Positions 39,115-50,657 of a stretch of 64,000 bases of DNA are shown in pieces. Origin of the DNA: Methyloversatilis discipulorum (lineage in GTDB: Bacteria; Pseudomonadota; Gammaproteobacteria; Burkholderiales; Rhodocyclaceae). Positions within the stretch are counted from its first letter, which is position 1, and each line of letters begins with the position of its first letter. Where the stretch lies: NCBI RefSeq assembly GCF_000385375.1, contig NZ_ARVV01000001.1:2914001-2978000 (forward strand), in the 5' to 3' direction. The notes below the pieces were generated by a model. The model worked only from the letters and a program-made list of their open reading frames with translations. It was not told the origin of the DNA and did no database searches. The position numbers and the translations under genes were made by a program.

Positions 39115-39486
39115 TTACTTGGGAATATCCGCCGCCTTGGAATCAGGCTGGGCGGGCGTTGCAGCCGGTTGTTGCGGTGCATCAGGTGTAGCGGGAACGG
39201 TGACAGTCTTGGCCGCATCGATGACCGAACTGGCACCCGATTTCGGCTGATTGGTCGCCATATAGCTCAGCGCAAGGCTAGTGCAGAAGAACACGGCGGC
39301 CAGTGCAGCGGTCGTGCGGCTGAGGAAGTTCGCCGAACCGGACGAACCGAAAAGGCTGCCCGAAGCACCGCTGCCGAAGGCGGCACCCATGTCGGCGCCC
39401 TTGCCATGCTGCAGCAGCACGAGAACGATGACACCGATGCCGACCAGCACATGGACCGACAGCACAAGCGAAAAAACGATACCCAT
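39115..39486 (-). CDS. secG: Sec translocon subunit G
   Basis: A 123-residue inner-membrane protein with two helices (IVFSLVLSVHVLVGIGVIVL and AALAAVFFCTSLALSYMA) and the conserved cytosolic loop LLQHGKGADMGAAFGSGAS between them. The Ala/Pro-rich tail is variable in the family. It stabilises SecYE during export. The ATG at 39486 has AGGTGA upstream and follows tpiA by nine bases, so both belong to one unit. Confidence 0.97.
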   Translation of the reverse strand: MGIVFSLVLSVHVLVGIGVIVLVLLQHGKGADMGAAFGSGASGSLFGSSGSANFLSRTTAALAAVFFCTSLALSYMATNQPKSGASSVIDAAKTVTVPATPDAPQQPAATPAQPDSKAADIPK

Positions 39487-39495
39487 CAAATCACC

Positions 39496-40245
39496 TCAGG
39501 ATGCTGCAGCGGCCACGATGGCGAGGAAATCCCCGGCCACCAGCGACGCACCGCCAATAAGTCCACCATCGATATCCGCCTGACCGAAAAGCTCGGCGGC
39601 GTTCTGCGGCTTGACACTGCCGCCGTAAAGAATCGTCGTGCGCGCGGCGACGTCGGCACCGCACCATGCAGCGAGTCGCCCGCGGATGAAGGCATGCACC
39701 GCCTGCGCCTGCGCCGGCGTCGCCGTCTTGCCGGTGCCGATGGCCCACACCGGTTCGTAGGCGATCACGCAGGCAGCCAGTGCCGCTGCGCCACCGCGCT
39801 CGAATACCGCCTTGAGCTGACGTTCGACCACCGCTTCGGTCACCCCGCCCTCGCGTTCGTCCAGCGTTTCGCCGACACACAGGATGGGTTGCAGCTTGAC
39901 GGCGAGCGCGGCATCCACCTTGGCGGCGACACGCTCGTCAGTGTCGCCGAACAGCGCGCGCCGTTCAGAGTGACCGACGATGACGTAACGACAACCGAAG
40001 TCGTTCAGCATCGCACCGGACACTTCGCCGGTATAGGCACCGACCTCGTGCTCACTCAGATCCTGTGCGCCCCACGCAATGGCCGAACCTTCGAGCAGCG
40101 ACTTCGCCTGCTGCAGATAGGGGAAGGGCACGCACACCGCCGACGGACATCCCTGCCCGCCTGCCTCGCGCAGCGCACCGAGCAGTGCAGCATTGGCGTC
40201 CAGCCCGCCATGCATCTTCCAGTTGCCTACGACCAGTTTTCGCAT
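39496..40245 (-). CDS. tpiA: Triosephosphate isomerase
   Basis: A 249-residue TIM-barrel enzyme interconverting dihydroxyacetone phosphate and glyceraldehyde 3-phosphate. Active-site elements: GNWKMHG (lysine), VIVGHSERR (histidine), [20 protein letters not shown] (catalytic glutamate and loop 6) and [12 protein letters not shown]. The ATG at 40245 ([13 protein letters not shown]) is preferred to a TTG two codons earlier. It is the first gene of the tpiA-secG unit leading into nuo. Confidence 0.98.
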   Translation of the reverse strand: MRKLVVGNWKMHGGLDANAALLGALREAGGQGCPSAVCVPFPYLQQAKSLLEGSAIAWGAQDLSEHEVGAYTGEVSGAMLNDFGCRYVIVGHSERRALFGDTDERVAAKVDAALAVKLQPILCVGETLDEREGGVTEAVVERQLKAVFERGGAAALAACVIAYEPVWAIGTGKTATPAQAQAVHAFIRGRLAAWCGADVAARTTILYGGSVKPQNAAELFGQADIDGGLIGGASLVAGDFLAIVAAAAS

Positions 40246-40271
40246 CGCCAAAACGCTCGCGCGCCAAAAGC

Positions 40272-40313
40272 AAAACCCCGGATTCTAGCGCATCGCAGCG
40301 CAAAAATCCGGGG
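40272..40313 (-). terminator. pst terminator overlapping a tpiA -10 candidate
   Basis: CCCCGGATT (40276-40284) and AATCCGGGG (40305-40313) form a 9-base stem; on the minus strand TTTTGCTTTT follows, as for an intrinsic terminator of the pst operon. Inside the hairpin the minus strand also reads TAGAAT (40287-40282), a good -10 for tpiA about 40 bases before its ATG. Confidence 0.7.
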
Positions 40314-40382
40314 CTCGGCAGATGACGGGGCCAGGGTCTGTGGATATTGAATCGCGGGCCGCGTTGCGCTCCTTGCCGAGGA

Positions 40383-41168
40383 TCAGCCGAAGCGGCCGGT
40401 GATGTAGTCCTCGGTTTCCTTCTTCTGCGGCTTGATGAAGATCTGATCGGTCAGGCCGAACTCGACCAGCTCGCCCATGTACATGTAGGCGGTGTAGTCG
40501 GACACCCGCGCCGCCTGCTGCATGTTGTGGGTGACGATCAGTATGGTCACCTTGTCCTTCAGCTCGGTCACCAGCTCTTCGATGCTGGCGGTGGCGATCG
40601 GGTCGAGCGCCGAAGTCGGCTCGTCGAACAGGATGATTTCCGGGTCGGTCGCCAGCGCGCGCGCGATGCACAGGCGCTGCTGCTGGCCGCCGGACAGATT
40701 GGCGCCCAGCTCGTTCAGGCGGTTCTTCACTTCGTCCCACAGCGCCGCACCGCGCAACGCTTGCTCCACCCGCTCGTCGATCACCGAGCGACGCTTCTCG
40801 CCGCGCACGCGCAGACCGTAGGCCACGTTCTCGTAGATCGACTTGGGGAAGGGATTGGGCTTCTGGAACACCATGCTGATGCGCATGCGCACCTCGATCG
40901 GATCAACGTCGTCGTCGAGCAGATTGGTGTTGTCCGGGTGCAGCAGGATCTTGCCGTCGTAGCGGTTGCCCGGATACAGATCGTGCATGCGGTTGAAACA
41001 ACGCAGCAGCGTCGACTTGCCGCAACCGGACGGGCCGATCAGCGCGGTCACCTTCTTCTCATGCACCGGCATGTTGATGCCCTTCAGCGCATGGAAGGCA
41101 CCGTAGTGGAAATTCAGGTTCTTGACTTCGGCCTTGGCAGCGGAGCGCACATCGGTCGCAGTGGTCAT
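40383..41168 (-). CDS. pstB: Phosphate ABC transporter ATPase
   Basis: A 261-residue ABC ATPase: Walker [11 protein letters not shown]-loop [20 protein letters not shown], signature [15 protein letters not shown], Walker [14 protein letters not shown] and switch histidine [28 protein letters not shown] and the phosphate-specific [15 protein letters not shown] are typical PstB. It powers PstCA. Start 41168 is 43 bases after the pstA stop; the frame extends further upstream into pstA. No phoU follows; a terminator does. Confidence 0.98.
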   Translation of the reverse strand: MTTATDVRSAAKAEVKNLNFHYGAFHALKGINMPVHEKKVTALIGPSGCGKSTLLRCFNRMHDLYPGNRYDGKILLHPDNTNLLDDDVDPIEVRMRISMVFQKPNPFPKSIYENVAYGLRVRGEKRRSVIDERVEQALRGAALWDEVKNRLNELGANLSGGQQQRLCIARALATDPEIILFDEPTSALDPIATASIEELVTELKDKVTILIVTHNMQQAARVSDYTAYMYMGELVEFGLTDQIFIKPQKKETEDYITGRFG

Positions 41169-41211
41169 GGTCGGATTCTCTTGAAGGTTGTATGCGGTGC
41201 GGATGATCGGC

Positions 41212-42135
41212 TTACCACTTGATGTTGCGGCGCAGGCGGTAGCGCAGCCAGATCGCGACGCCATTCATCGCCAGCGTCATGAAGACCAGGATGAAGCCGG
41301 CCGCAGCGGCATTGACCTGGAAGGCCGCTTCCGGACGCGAGGTCCAGTTGAACATCTGGATCGGCATCACGGTGAAGGGCGCGGTCAGCCACTCGAAGTT
41401 GATGAACGGGAACACGTCGGTCACCGGCGCTGGCGGCAGGAAGGCGATGAAGGTGAGCGCGCCGATGGTGATGATGGGCGCCGTTTCGCCGATCGCTCGC
41501 GCCATGCCGATGATGACGCCGGTCAGGATGCCGGCGCTCGAATACGGCACGATGTGATCGCGCACCGTCTGCCAGGTCGTTGCACCGCAGGCGTACGCGC
41601 CTTCGCGCACCATCTGCGGAATCGCACGGATCGATTCGCGCGTCGCCACGATGACCACCGGCAGGATGAGCAGACCGAGCGTCAGGCCGGCGGACAGGAT
41701 GGACTGACCGAAGCCGAACTTGTACACGAACAGACCCAGCGCCAGCAGGCCATACACGATGGACGGCACGCCCGCGAGGTTGGTCACGTTGATTTCGATG
41801 ATGTCGGTGACCCAGTTCTTCGGCGCGTACTCTTCCAGATAGATGCCGGCTGCCACGCCCAGCGGCACCGCCGAGAAGGCGGTCACCAGCATCACGAGTA
41901 TGGTGCCGACCCAGGCCGACAGGATGCCGGCGCTGCCGGCACGACGCGACGGGAAATTGGTCAGGAAGTCATAGTCGATGCGCGCTGCCCCCTTGATCGC
42001 CATGTCGGCGAACAGCGCGGTCAGCGTGAGCACGCCGACCATCAGCGCGAGCAGCCCGAGCAGGCCGAACAGCATGTCCCAGCGCTTGTGGCGCGCGATG
42101 ATGGCCCGGATGGCCTGGATGTCCTGTTGGTTCAT
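41212..42135 (-). CDS. pstA: Phosphate ABC transporter permease A
   Basis: A 307-residue inner-membrane permease with about six helices. Signatures: [40 protein letters not shown], and the EAA-type loop [20 protein letters not shown] with [14 protein letters not shown]. Pairs with PstC to form the channel. It follows pstC by three bases. Confidence 0.97.
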   Translation of the reverse strand: MNQQDIQAIRAIIARHKRWDMLFGLLGLLALMVGVLTLTALFADMAIKGAARIDYDFLTNFPSRRAGSAGILSAWVGTILVMLVTAFSAVPLGVAAGIYLEEYAPKNWVTDIIEINVTNLAGVPSIVYGLLALGLFVYKFGFGQSILSAGLTLGLLILPVVIVATRESIRAIPQMVREGAYACGATTWQTVRDHIVPYSSAGILTGVIIGMARAIGETAPIITIGALTFIAFLPPAPVTDVFPFINFEWLTAPFTVMPIQMFNWTSRPEAAFQVNAAAAGFILVFMTLAMNGVAIWLRYRLRRNIKW

Positions 42136-42138
42136 GGA

Positions 42139-43095
42139 TCAATAGACCTCGCGGAAGCGCTTGCGCAGGTAGTAGCCGAGCAGGTTGAAGCCCAGGGTCA
42201 TCAGCATCAGCGTCAGACCGGCGGCGAAGATGGTCTGGTAACCGATGGAGCCGTGCGGCAGGTCACCGAGGGCCACCTGCACGATGTAGGAGGTGATGGT
42301 TGCGCCCGGCTCGGCCGGATTGAAGGTCAGGTTGGGCTGCATGCCGGCCGCGACCGCGAGAATCATCGTCTCGCCGACCGCACGCGAAATGCCCAGGATG
42401 TAGGCCGAGGCGATGCCCGAGGTCGCTGCCGGCACCACGGTGCGCAGCGCCGTCTGCAGACGGGTCGCGCCCATCGCGTAGGAACCTTCGCGCAGGCTCA
42501 TCGGCACCGCACGCATCGCATCCTCGGACAGCGAACTGACGTAGGGGATGATCATGATGCCCATCACCAGACCGGCCGAAAGCAGGCTGAAACCGGGCAG
42601 TTCGGGGAACAGGTACTGCAGCGCCGGCGTCACCACCATCAGTGCGAAGTAGCCGTAGATGATGGTCGGCACGCCACCCAGCAGTTCGAGAATGGGTTTG
42701 GCGATCTCACGCGTCTTGAACGACGCGAACTCCGACAGGTAGATCGCGATGATGGTGCCCAGAGGCAGCGCGACGGCCAGCGCGACGAAGGAACTGGTGA
42801 GCGTGCCCGACAGCAGCACCATGATGCCGTAGTGCGCATCGTCGAACAGCGGGGTCCATTGCGTGTCGGTCAGGAAGTCCCACAGCGACACGTGCTCGAA
42901 CAGCGTCAGCGATTCGCTGACCAGGATGTAGACGATGGCTATCGTCGTCAGGACGGAGATCGACGCCGCAGTGAACAGGATGAATTCGATCACCCTTTCC
43001 TTCACGTGGCGGGACGCGCGCTTGCGCAGGCGATCGCTGACCGCATCGGGCGCAGTCGACGGAGGAGCTGACATGGTCTGGGCGTGGGCGGTCAT
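42139..43095 (-). CDS. pstC: Phosphate ABC transporter permease C
   Basis: A 318-residue permease with about six helices. Signatures: LPLGTIIAIYLSEFASFKTR, EIAKPILELLGGVPTIIYGY, the EAA loop AVPMSLREGSYAMGATRLQT and ISRAVGETMILAVAAGM. A hydrophilic N-terminal extension (about 40 residues) precedes helix one. It is separated from pstS by a terminator-like hairpin, so the permease genes are probably expressed below pstS. Confidence 0.97.
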   Translation of the reverse strand: MTAHAQTMSAPPSTAPDAVSDRLRKRASRHVKERVIEFILFTAASISVLTTIAIVYILVSESLTLFEHVSLWDFLTDTQWTPLFDDAHYGIMVLLSGTLTSSFVALAVALPLGTIIAIYLSEFASFKTREIAKPILELLGGVPTIIYGYFALMVVTPALQYLFPELPGFSLLSAGLVMGIMIIPYVSSLSEDAMRAVPMSLREGSYAMGATRLQTALRTVVPAATSGIASAYILGISRAVGETMILAVAAGMQPNLTFNPAEPGATITSYIVQVALGDLPHGSIGYQTIFAAGLTLMLMTLGFNLLGYYLRKRFREVY

Positions 43096-43146
43096 GTTGG
43101 GGCGCTCATTTTACGGGTCGCCATCCACCGCCGTGCGGAAGATGAC

Positions 43147-43172
43147 AAAAAGCCCCGGGATGAACCCGGGGC
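43147..43172 (-). terminator. Terminator between pstS and pstC
   Basis: GCCCCGGG (43152-43159) and CCCGGGGC (43165-43172) pair perfectly; on the minus strand five T follow. It lies 17 bases past the pstS stop and about 50 before the pstC ATG, so it would attenuate the permease genes relative to the binding protein. Confidence 0.8.
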
Positions 43173-43188
43173 CCTTGCAGCGGAATCC

Positions 43189-44190
43189 TTATTCCTTCGG
43201 ATCGCGCTTGAGCAGGTCGGACACCTTGACGCCCACTTCCGAATGACCGCCGAAGGCCGTACCGGTCTTCTTCTTCGTGAAGTTCTCCAGCGCGTGCTTG
43301 TAGTCCGCGTCGGTCAGCGGCACGTACTTCACTTCCTTGGTCAGCGCGGCGGCGTTCTTCAGGTAGAACTCGACGAATTCCTTCACTTCCGGCTTGTCGA
43401 CCGAAGCGGCATTCACGTAGATGAAGATCGGGCGCGACAGCGGCTGGTAGTCGCCCGAGATCACCGCTTCCAGCGACGGCTCGACCGCCTTGCCAGTCTT
43501 CGGATTGACCACCGGCACGGCCTTCAGCTTGTCCTTGTTCTCGACGTAGTAGGCGAAGCCGAAGTAGCCGAGTGCGCCGGCGTCACGCGACACGCCCTGC
43601 ACCAGCACGTTGTCGTCTTCCGACGCGGTGAAGTCGCCACGGCTGGACTTGGACTTGCCGACGATGGCTTCGGTGAAGTAGTCGAAGGTGCCGGAATCGG
43701 CGCCCGGGCCGAACAGCTTCAGACCGGTGTCGGGCCAAGCAGCGTTGACCTGGTTCCACTTCAGGATCTTGCCCTGAGCGGCCGGTTCCCACATGGTCTT
43801 CAGCTCGGCAGCGGTGATCTGCTTCAGGAAGCTGTTCTTCGGGTTCATCACCAGCGTCAGCGCATCGAAAGCGACCGGCAGTTCGATGTACTTGATGCCG
43901 GCAGCCTTGCAGTCAGCCATCTCCTTGTCGAGGATGGGACGCGAGGCGTTCGACACGTCGATCTCGCCGCGGCAGAACTTCTTGAAACCGCCGCCGGTAC
44001 CGGAAATGCCGACGGTGACCTGAACAGTGCCCTTCTTTGCCTTCTGGAATTCTTCCGCCACCGCTTCGGTGATCGGGAAAACAGTGCTCGAACCGTCGAT
44101 CTTGACCAGCGTCGGGGCTGCCAGGGCGGATGCGGAAGCAAACAGGGCGCCGACAGCGGCGGTCAGGGTGGCGATCTTGCGTACGTTCAT
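43189..44190 (-). CDS. pstS: Phosphate-binding protein
   Basis: A 333-residue periplasmic protein with a Sec signal (MNVRKIATLTAAVGALFASA, cleavage after ASALA). Phosphate-binding loops VKIDGSSTVFPITEAVAEEF, GISGTGGGFKKFCRGEIDVS and the acidic/serine loop GPGADSGTFDYFTEAIVGKS are visible. It belongs to the IDGSSTVFP group rather than the E. coli PstS group. It delivers phosphate to PstCAB. The promoter region carries Pho-box-like 11-base repeats. Confidence 0.97.
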   Translation of the reverse strand: MNVRKIATLTAAVGALFASASALAAPTLVKIDGSSTVFPITEAVAEEFQKAKKGTVQVTVGISGTGGGFKKFCRGEIDVSNASRPILDKEMADCKAAGIKYIELPVAFDALTLVMNPKNSFLKQITAAELKTMWEPAAQGKILKWNQVNAAWPDTGLKLFGPGADSGTFDYFTEAIVGKSKSSRGDFTASEDDNVLVQGVSRDAGALGYFGFAYYVENKDKLKAVPVVNPKTGKAVEPSLEAVISGDYQPLSRPIFIYVNAASVDKPEVKEFVEFYLKNAAALTKEVKYVPLTDADYKHALENFTKKKTGTAFGGHSEVGVKVSDLLKRDPKE

Positions 44191-44240
44191 CAGGACTCTC
44201 CGTAAGGTTGCGTCGTGTTGCGATGCGACGAAGCGCAGTT

Positions 44241-44274
44241 TATGAATGCTTTGTTACACCCATGTGAAGGTGAA
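44241..44274 (-). promoter_or_regulatory. Pho-box-like repeats upstream of pstS
   Basis: On the minus strand TTCAC, GTAAC and TTCAT recur at exact 11-base spacing (plus-strand ATGAA at 44242, GTTAC at 44253, GTGAA at 44264), with a further GTGAA at 44270. PhoB boxes are direct repeats of TGTCA-like units at 11 bases. The match is imperfect but the place and spacing are right. Confidence 0.45.
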
Positions 44275-44304
44275 ACAATTCATCCAGCCACCCCATGACC
44301 GTCG

Positions 44305-45576
44305 TCAAACCGCCTGCAGAGCCTGATCCAGGTCCTCGATGATGTCGTCGATGTGCTCGATGCCGATCGACAGTCTGACCATGTCTTCCGACACGCCCGC
44401 CCGCTTCAGCTCGTCGGGCGAGAGCTGGCGATGGGTGGTCGAGGCCGGATGGCAGGCCAGCGATTTGGCGTCGCCGATATTGACCAGCCGGGTGATCAGC
44501 TTCAGCGCGTCCTGGAAGCGCGCCCCGGCTTCGCGCCCGCCCTTGACGCCGAAGGTGAGCAGGCCGGAGGCCTTGCCGCCGAAATAGCGCTGCACCAGCC
44601 CGTGGCTGGGGTGGTCCGGCAGGCCGGCGTAATTGACCCATTCGACCTTCGGATGCGAGCTGAGGTGGCGGGCGACCGCGGTCGCGTTTTCGCAGTGCCG
44701 GTCCATGCGCAGCGCCAGCGTCTCCAGCCCCTGCATGATCAGGAAGCTGTTGAACGGCGAGATCGCCGCGCCCATATTGCGCAGCGGTACCGTACGCGCG
44801 CGACCGATGTAGGCGGCCGGCCCGAGCGCTTCGGTGTAGATCACGCCGTGGTAGCTCACTTCCGGCTCGTTCAGCCGGCGGAAGCGGGTCTTGTGTTCGG
44901 CCCACGGGAAGCGGCCGCCATCGACGATGATGCCGCCGATGCTGGTGCCGTGACCACCCATGTACTTGGTCAGCGAATGCACGACGATGTCGGCGCCGTG
45001 CTCGATTGGCCGCGTCAGATAGGGCGACGGCACCGTGTTATCGACGATCAGCGGCACGCCGCCCTCGTGCGCCACCTTGGCGAACGCGGCGAAATCGACC
45101 ACGTTGCCGAGCGGGTTGCCGATCGACTCGCAGAACACCGCCTTGGTACGTGCGTCGATCTTCGCCGCAGCGGCGGCCGGATCGGCCGCATCGACAAAGC
45201 GCACCTCGATGCCGTACTGCGGCAGCGTGTGCGCGAACAGATTGTAGGTGCCGCCGTACAGCGCCGACGTGGCGACGATATTGTCGCCCGCCTCGGCGAT
45301 GGTCATGATCGCGTAGGTGATCGCCGCCTGGCCGGACGCCAGCGCCAGCGCCGCGATACCGCCCTCCAGCGCGGCGACGCGCTGTTCCAGCACGTCGCTG
45401 GTCGGGTTCATGATGCGGGTGTAGATGTTGCCCTTGACCTTGAGGTCGAACAGGTCGGCCCCGTGCTGCGTATCGTCGAAGGCGTAGCTGGTGGTCTGGT
45501 AAATCGGCACCGCGACCGCCTTGGTGGTCGGATCGGGCGAATAGCCGGCGTGAATGGCGAGCGTGTCGAAACGCAT
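44305..45576 (-). CDS. metY: O-acetylhomoserine sulfhydrylase
   Basis: A 423-residue PLP enzyme of the Cys/Met metabolism family that makes homocysteine from O-acetylhomoserine and sulfide. Motifs: YQTTSYAFDDTQHGADLFDL, GNIYTRIMNPTSDVLEQRVA, ALASGQAAITYAIMTIAEAG, DNTVPSPYL, the PLP lysine K204 in HSLTKYMGGHG, and LACHPASTTHRQLSPDEL near the end. The start at 45576 has GGAGG eight bases upstream; an ATG two codons earlier is too close to it. A clear promoter precedes the gene, and it is monocistronic as far as can be seen. Confidence 0.95.
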   Translation of the reverse strand: MRFDTLAIHAGYSPDPTTKAVAVPIYQTTSYAFDDTQHGADLFDLKVKGNIYTRIMNPTSDVLEQRVAALEGGIAALALASGQAAITYAIMTIAEAGDNIVATSALYGGTYNLFAHTLPQYGIEVRFVDAADPAAAAAKIDARTKAVFCESIGNPLGNVVDFAAFAKVAHEGGVPLIVDNTVPSPYLTRPIEHGADIVVHSLTKYMGGHGTSIGGIIVDGGRFPWAEHKTRFRRLNEPEVSYHGVIYTEALGPAAYIGRARTVPLRNMGAAISPFNSFLIMQGLETLALRMDRHCENATAVARHLSSHPKVEWVNYAGLPDHPSHGLVQRYFGGKASGLLTFGVKGGREAGARFQDALKLITRLVNIGDAKSLACHPASTTHRQLSPDELKRAGVSEDMVRLSIGIEHIDDIIEDLDQALQAV

Positions 45577-45606
45577 GTTCATGTCCTCCCTCGGGTTGAG
45601 GGCCGA

Positions 45607-45635
45607 AATCTACACGCGGACGGCATCACGCACAA
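45607..45635 (-). promoter_or_regulatory. metY promoter
   Basis: On the minus strand TTGTGC (45635-45630) and TAGATT (45612-45607) are 17 bases apart, about 30 bases before the metY ATG. No SAM riboswitch or MetR-type palindrome is obvious in the short leader. Confidence 0.6.
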
Positions 45636-45651
45636 AAGCGGTGCAGCAAAC

Positions 45652-45686
45652 AAAAATGCCGCCCCGCGAATGCGGTGGCGGCATTT
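45652..45686 (-). terminator. glmM terminator
   Basis: AAATGCCGCC (45654-45663) and GGCGGCATTT (45677-45686) form a 10-base stem; on the minus strand TTTG continues the T-run. It ends the unit folP-glmM 21 bases past the glmM stop. Confidence 0.8.
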
Positions 45687-45706
45687 CGGGGAGAAGCGTC
45701 TGCCGC

Positions 45707-47062
45707 TCAGGCGGCCATTGCCGACTCGACCACCTGCGCCAGGCGCTGGGCCAGCCGGCCGACTTCGGCGGCGTCCTGTCCTTCGACCATCACGCGCAGC
45801 AGCGGCTCGGTGCCCGACGGACGCAGCAGCACGCGGCCGCGCTGCGCCAGTTCGCTTTCGACCTCGATGCGGGTCTGGTCGATGATGGGCGCCTTCTTCC
45901 AGTCGAAACCGGGGCGCAGCTTCACGTTCACCAGCTTCTGCGGGTAGAGCTTGAGACCGGAACAGGCCTGCTCCAGGCTGATGTCCTGCGCCCGCAGCGC
46001 GGCCAGCACCTGCAGCGCCGCGACGATGCCGTCGCCCGTCGTGTGGCGGTCGAGGTCGATGATGTGACCCGAGTTCTCGCCGCCGAGGCGCCAGCCCTGC
46101 TGGTGCAAGGTTTCCAGCACGTAGCGGTCGCCCACCTTGGCGCGCGCCAGACCGACCCCCATTTCGTTCAGCGCGTGTTCGAGCGCCAGATTGGTCATCA
46201 GCGTGCCGACCACGCCGTTCAGCCGGCCTTCGCGCAGGCGCTGGGCGGCGATGACGTAGAGCAATTCGTCGCCGTCGTAGATGCGGCCGGAAGCGTCGCA
46301 CATCATCAGGCGGTCGGCGTCGCCGTCGAGGGCGATGCCGATATCGGCGCCGGTCGCACGCACCGCCTCGGACAGCGACTTCGGCACCGTGGCGCCGACG
46401 CCGTCGTTGATGTTCATGCCGTTCGGGCTGCAGCCGACGGTCACCACCTCGGCGCCCAGTTCGTGGAACACCTTGGGCGCGATGCTGTAGGCGGCGCCGT
46501 GCGCGCAGTCGAGCGCGATCTTCAGGCCGCGCAGGTCCAGTTCGGTCGGGAAGGTGCTCTTGCAGAACTCGATATAGCGGCCTGGCGCATCCTCGATCCG
46601 TCGCGCCTTGCCGAGGCGGGACGACTCCATGCAGCCCATCGGCTCATCGAGCAGTGCCTCGATCTGCAGTTCGACCTCGTCCGGCAGCTTGGTGCCGCGA
46701 GCGGAGAAGAACTTGATTCCGTTGTCTTCGAAGGGGTTGTGCGAGGCGCTGATCACCACTCCCGCCTGCAGGCGCAACGCGCGGGTGAGATAGGCGACGG
46801 CCGGCGTCGGCACCACCTTGGCCAGCACGGTGTCGACACCGGCGGCGGCAAAACCGGCTTCCAGCGCGGCTTCGAGCATGTAGCCGGACACCCGGGTGTC
46901 CTTGCCGATCAGCACCGCCGGGTGTTCGCCCGCGGGCAGATGTTCGGTGGCCACCAGCGCGCGGCCGGCCGCGTAGCCGAGGCGCATCACGAAATCCGGC
47001 GTGATCGGGGCCTGACCGACCCGACCGCGTACGCCGTCCGTACCGAAATAGCGTCTCGACAT
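45707..47062 (-). CDS. glmM: Phosphoglucosamine mutase
   Basis: A 451-residue enzyme converting glucosamine 6-phosphate to the 1-phosphate for cell-wall precursors. Motifs: [20 protein letters not shown], the phosphoserine loop [18 protein letters not shown] with S107, the metal loop ALDGDADRL and the phosphate-binding [19 protein letters not shown]. The ATG at 47062 is preferred to a GTG two codons earlier; GGAG lies upstream. It follows folP by 17 bases, a widespread folP-glmM pairing. Confidence 0.98.
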   Translation of the reverse strand: MSRRYFGTDGVRGRVGQAPITPDFVMRLGYAAGRALVATEHLPAGEHPAVLIGKDTRVSGYMLEAALEAGFAAAGVDTVLAKVVPTPAVAYLTRALRLQAGVVISASHNPFEDNGIKFFSARGTKLPDEVELQIEALLDEPMGCMESSRLGKARRIEDAPGRYIEFCKSTFPTELDLRGLKIALDCAHGAAYSIAPKVFHELGAEVVTVGCSPNGMNINDGVGATVPKSLSEAVRATGADIGIALDGDADRLMMCDASGRIYDGDELLYVIAAQRLREGRLNGVVGTLMTNLALEHALNEMGVGLARAKVGDRYVLETLHQQGWRLGGENSGHIIDLDRHTTGDGIVAALQVLAALRAQDISLEQACSGLKLYPQKLVNVKLRPGFDWKKAPIIDQTRIEVESELAQRGRVLLRPSGTEPLLRVMVEGQDAAEVGRLAQRLAQVVESAMAA

Positions 47063-47079
47063 CTGCACCGTCTCCTGTT

Positions 47080-47922
47080 CTATCTTCCGTGTTCGAAAAT
47101 GCCCGCCACCTGCCAGACCGAGATCGCGTCGCGGGTGGCTGCAACGTCGTGCACGCGCACCATGTGTGCGCCCCGCGCAACCGACGCCAGCGCGGCCGCC
47201 ACGCTGGCCGCCACCCGATCGGTCACCGGTCGCCCGGTCAGCCGTCCCAGCACCGACTTGCGCGACAGTCCGACGAGCAATGGATAACCATAATCGGCCA
47301 ACGCACGCAGTCCCTTGAGCAAGGTCAGGTTGTGTTCGGAGGTTTTTCCGAAGCCGAACCCAGGGTCGAGCATGATGCGTTCGCGCGCGATGCCGGCATC
47401 TTCCGCGGCGCGGGCCTGTTGCAGAAGGAAATCAGTCACTTCCGCGCACACATCGGCATATCGGGGATCGTTCTGCATGGTCTGCGGCGTGCCCTGCATG
47501 TGCATGATGCAGACGCCCGCATCGGTGGCCGCCACCGCCTCCACCGCACCGGGAGCGCGCAGGCCGTTGATGTCGTTCACCAGCGTGGCGCCGGCCGCCA
47601 GCGCCGCGCGCATCACCTCCGGCTTCCAGGTGTCGATGGACAGCGGCACACCCAGACCGGACAGCGCCTCGATCACTGGCACGACGCGGCGGATTTCCTC
47701 GTCCGCCGGCACCGGATCGGAGCCGGGACGCGTCGATTCGCCGCCGATGTCGAGCATGTCGGCGCCGTCAGCGATGAATTTCTCGGCCTGGGCGACCGCC
47801 CGGCCGACGTCGAAGGCGATGCCGTCACCGGAAAAGGAGTCGGGCGTGGCGTTGATGATGCCCATCACGAGCGGGCGATCGAGCGAGAGGCGGTAGGGGC
47901 CGCAGTGCAAGGTCGTGTTCAT
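47080..47922 (-). CDS. folP: Dihydropteroate synthase
   Basis: A 280-residue TIM-barrel enzyme joining pterin pyrophosphate with p-aminobenzoate. Motifs: [96 protein letters not shown]. The start at 47922 begins [17 protein letters not shown]; a longer frame reaches back through the ftsH terminator and is rejected. It uses the product of FolK (23080). Confidence 0.97.
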   Translation of the reverse strand: MNTTLHCGPYRLSLDRPLVMGIINATPDSFSGDGIAFDVGRAVAQAEKFIADGADMLDIGGESTRPGSDPVPADEEIRRVVPVIEALSGLGVPLSIDTWKPEVMRAALAAGATLVNDINGLRAPGAVEAVAATDAGVCIMHMQGTPQTMQNDPRYADVCAEVTDFLLQQARAAEDAGIARERIMLDPGFGFGKTSEHNLTLLKGLRALADYGYPLLVGLSRKSVLGRLTGRPVTDRVAASVAAALASVARGAHMVRVHDVAATRDAISVWQVAGIFEHGR

Positions 47923-47929
47923 GGTCGTC

Positions 47930-47960
47930 ACAAATGAAAACCGGAGGCAGCGCCTCCGGT
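47930..47960 (-). terminator. ftsH terminator
   Basis: ACCGGAGGC (47940-47948) and GCCTCCGGT (47952-47960) pair around a three-base loop; on the minus strand TTTCATTTG follows. It lies 24 bases past the ftsH stop and just ahead of the folP ATG, so folP expression probably depends on read-through or on a promoter inside ftsH. Confidence 0.7.
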
Positions 47961-47983
47961 CGTGGGTTGAAGTGCAGCAGGTG

Positions 47984-49870
<1,887 letters not shown>

Positions 49871-49985
49871 GGCATTTCCTCTGTATTCCCGGAACCGGAT
49901 TGACCGGTCCGATCAATGCAACATCACGAATCGACCACCGACAGACCGGAATCGGCCGCGTATGTTCCGCGCCCGCACCTGCATG

Positions 49986-50618
49986 TCACGCACCAGGCTC
50001 TCCACGCCTGCCACGACACAGAAGATACACCTCTGAACTGCGATCGCGCGAACTGTCAGGTTTGCGCACGGCCACCGACGTGAAAAGTTGTTCCATTTCG
50101 CGTCTGAGCTCGTCGAAACCCGAGCCCTGAAACACTTTTACGAGCATGTCACCGCCGCTCTTGAGGTGTTCGCGTGCGAATTCGAGCGCCAGTTCGAGCA
50201 GATGAATGGATCTCGCCTGATCGGTGACCGCGATTCCGGACAGGTTGGGGGCCATATCGGACAAAACAAGGTCCACGCGACGGCCGTCCAGCGCTTCCAC
50301 CAGTTCGGCCAGCGCCTCATCCTCACGGAAATCGCCGAGGATGAAATGCACGCCGTGCACCGGCTCCATCGGCAACAGGTCTATCGCCACCACCCTGCCG
50401 GCCGCGCCGACCTTTTTCGACGCCACCTGCGACCAGCCGCCGGGCGTGCTGCCGAGGTCCACCACCACCTTGCCCGGGGCCAGCAGACGGTCCTTGTCGT
50501 CGATCTGCATCAGCTTGAACGCGGCGCGCGAGCGAAAGCCCTGCGCCTGCGCCTGCTTTACATAGGGGTCGTTGATGTGGTCGTGTACCCACTGGCGGCT
50601 GGTTTTGTTCTTGGCCAT
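49986..50618 (-). CDS. rlmE: 23S rRNA U2552 2'-O-methyltransferase
   Basis: A 210-residue FtsJ/RrmJ enzyme. SAM motif [20 protein letters not shown], catalytic K-D-K-E set suggested by [37 protein letters not shown] and [10 protein letters not shown]. It methylates the A-loop of 23S rRNA in the assembled 50S subunit. It is divergent from yhbY, another 50S-linked protein, across 39 bases, and is upstream of ftsH as in E. coli. Confidence 0.97.
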   Translation of the reverse strand: MAKNKTSRQWVHDHINDPYVKQAQAQGFRSRAAFKLMQIDDKDRLLAPGKVVVDLGSTPGGWSQVASKKVGAAGRVVAIDLLPMEPVHGVHFILGDFREDEALAELVEALDGRRVDLVLSDMAPNLSGIAVTDQARSIHLLELALEFAREHLKSGGDMLVKVFQGSGFDELRREMEQLFTSVAVRKPDSSRDRSSEVYLLCRGRRGEPGA

Positions 50619-50633
50619 GACTTAGCTTAGACT
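50605..50633 (+). promoter_or_regulatory. yhbY promoter candidate
   Basis: TTGTTC (50605-50610) and TAGACT (50628-50633) are 17 bases apart on the plus strand. The -35 lies over the start of rlmE, so promoters for both directions must share this short region. Confidence 0.45.
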
Positions 50634-50657
50634 TGCGCGCCTTTCTGGAAGAACGCC

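Noticed and set aside
44191..44304. Full sigma-70 promoter for pstS
   Set aside because: No -10 fits well at the usual distance from the Pho-box-like repeats, so only the repeats are reported.
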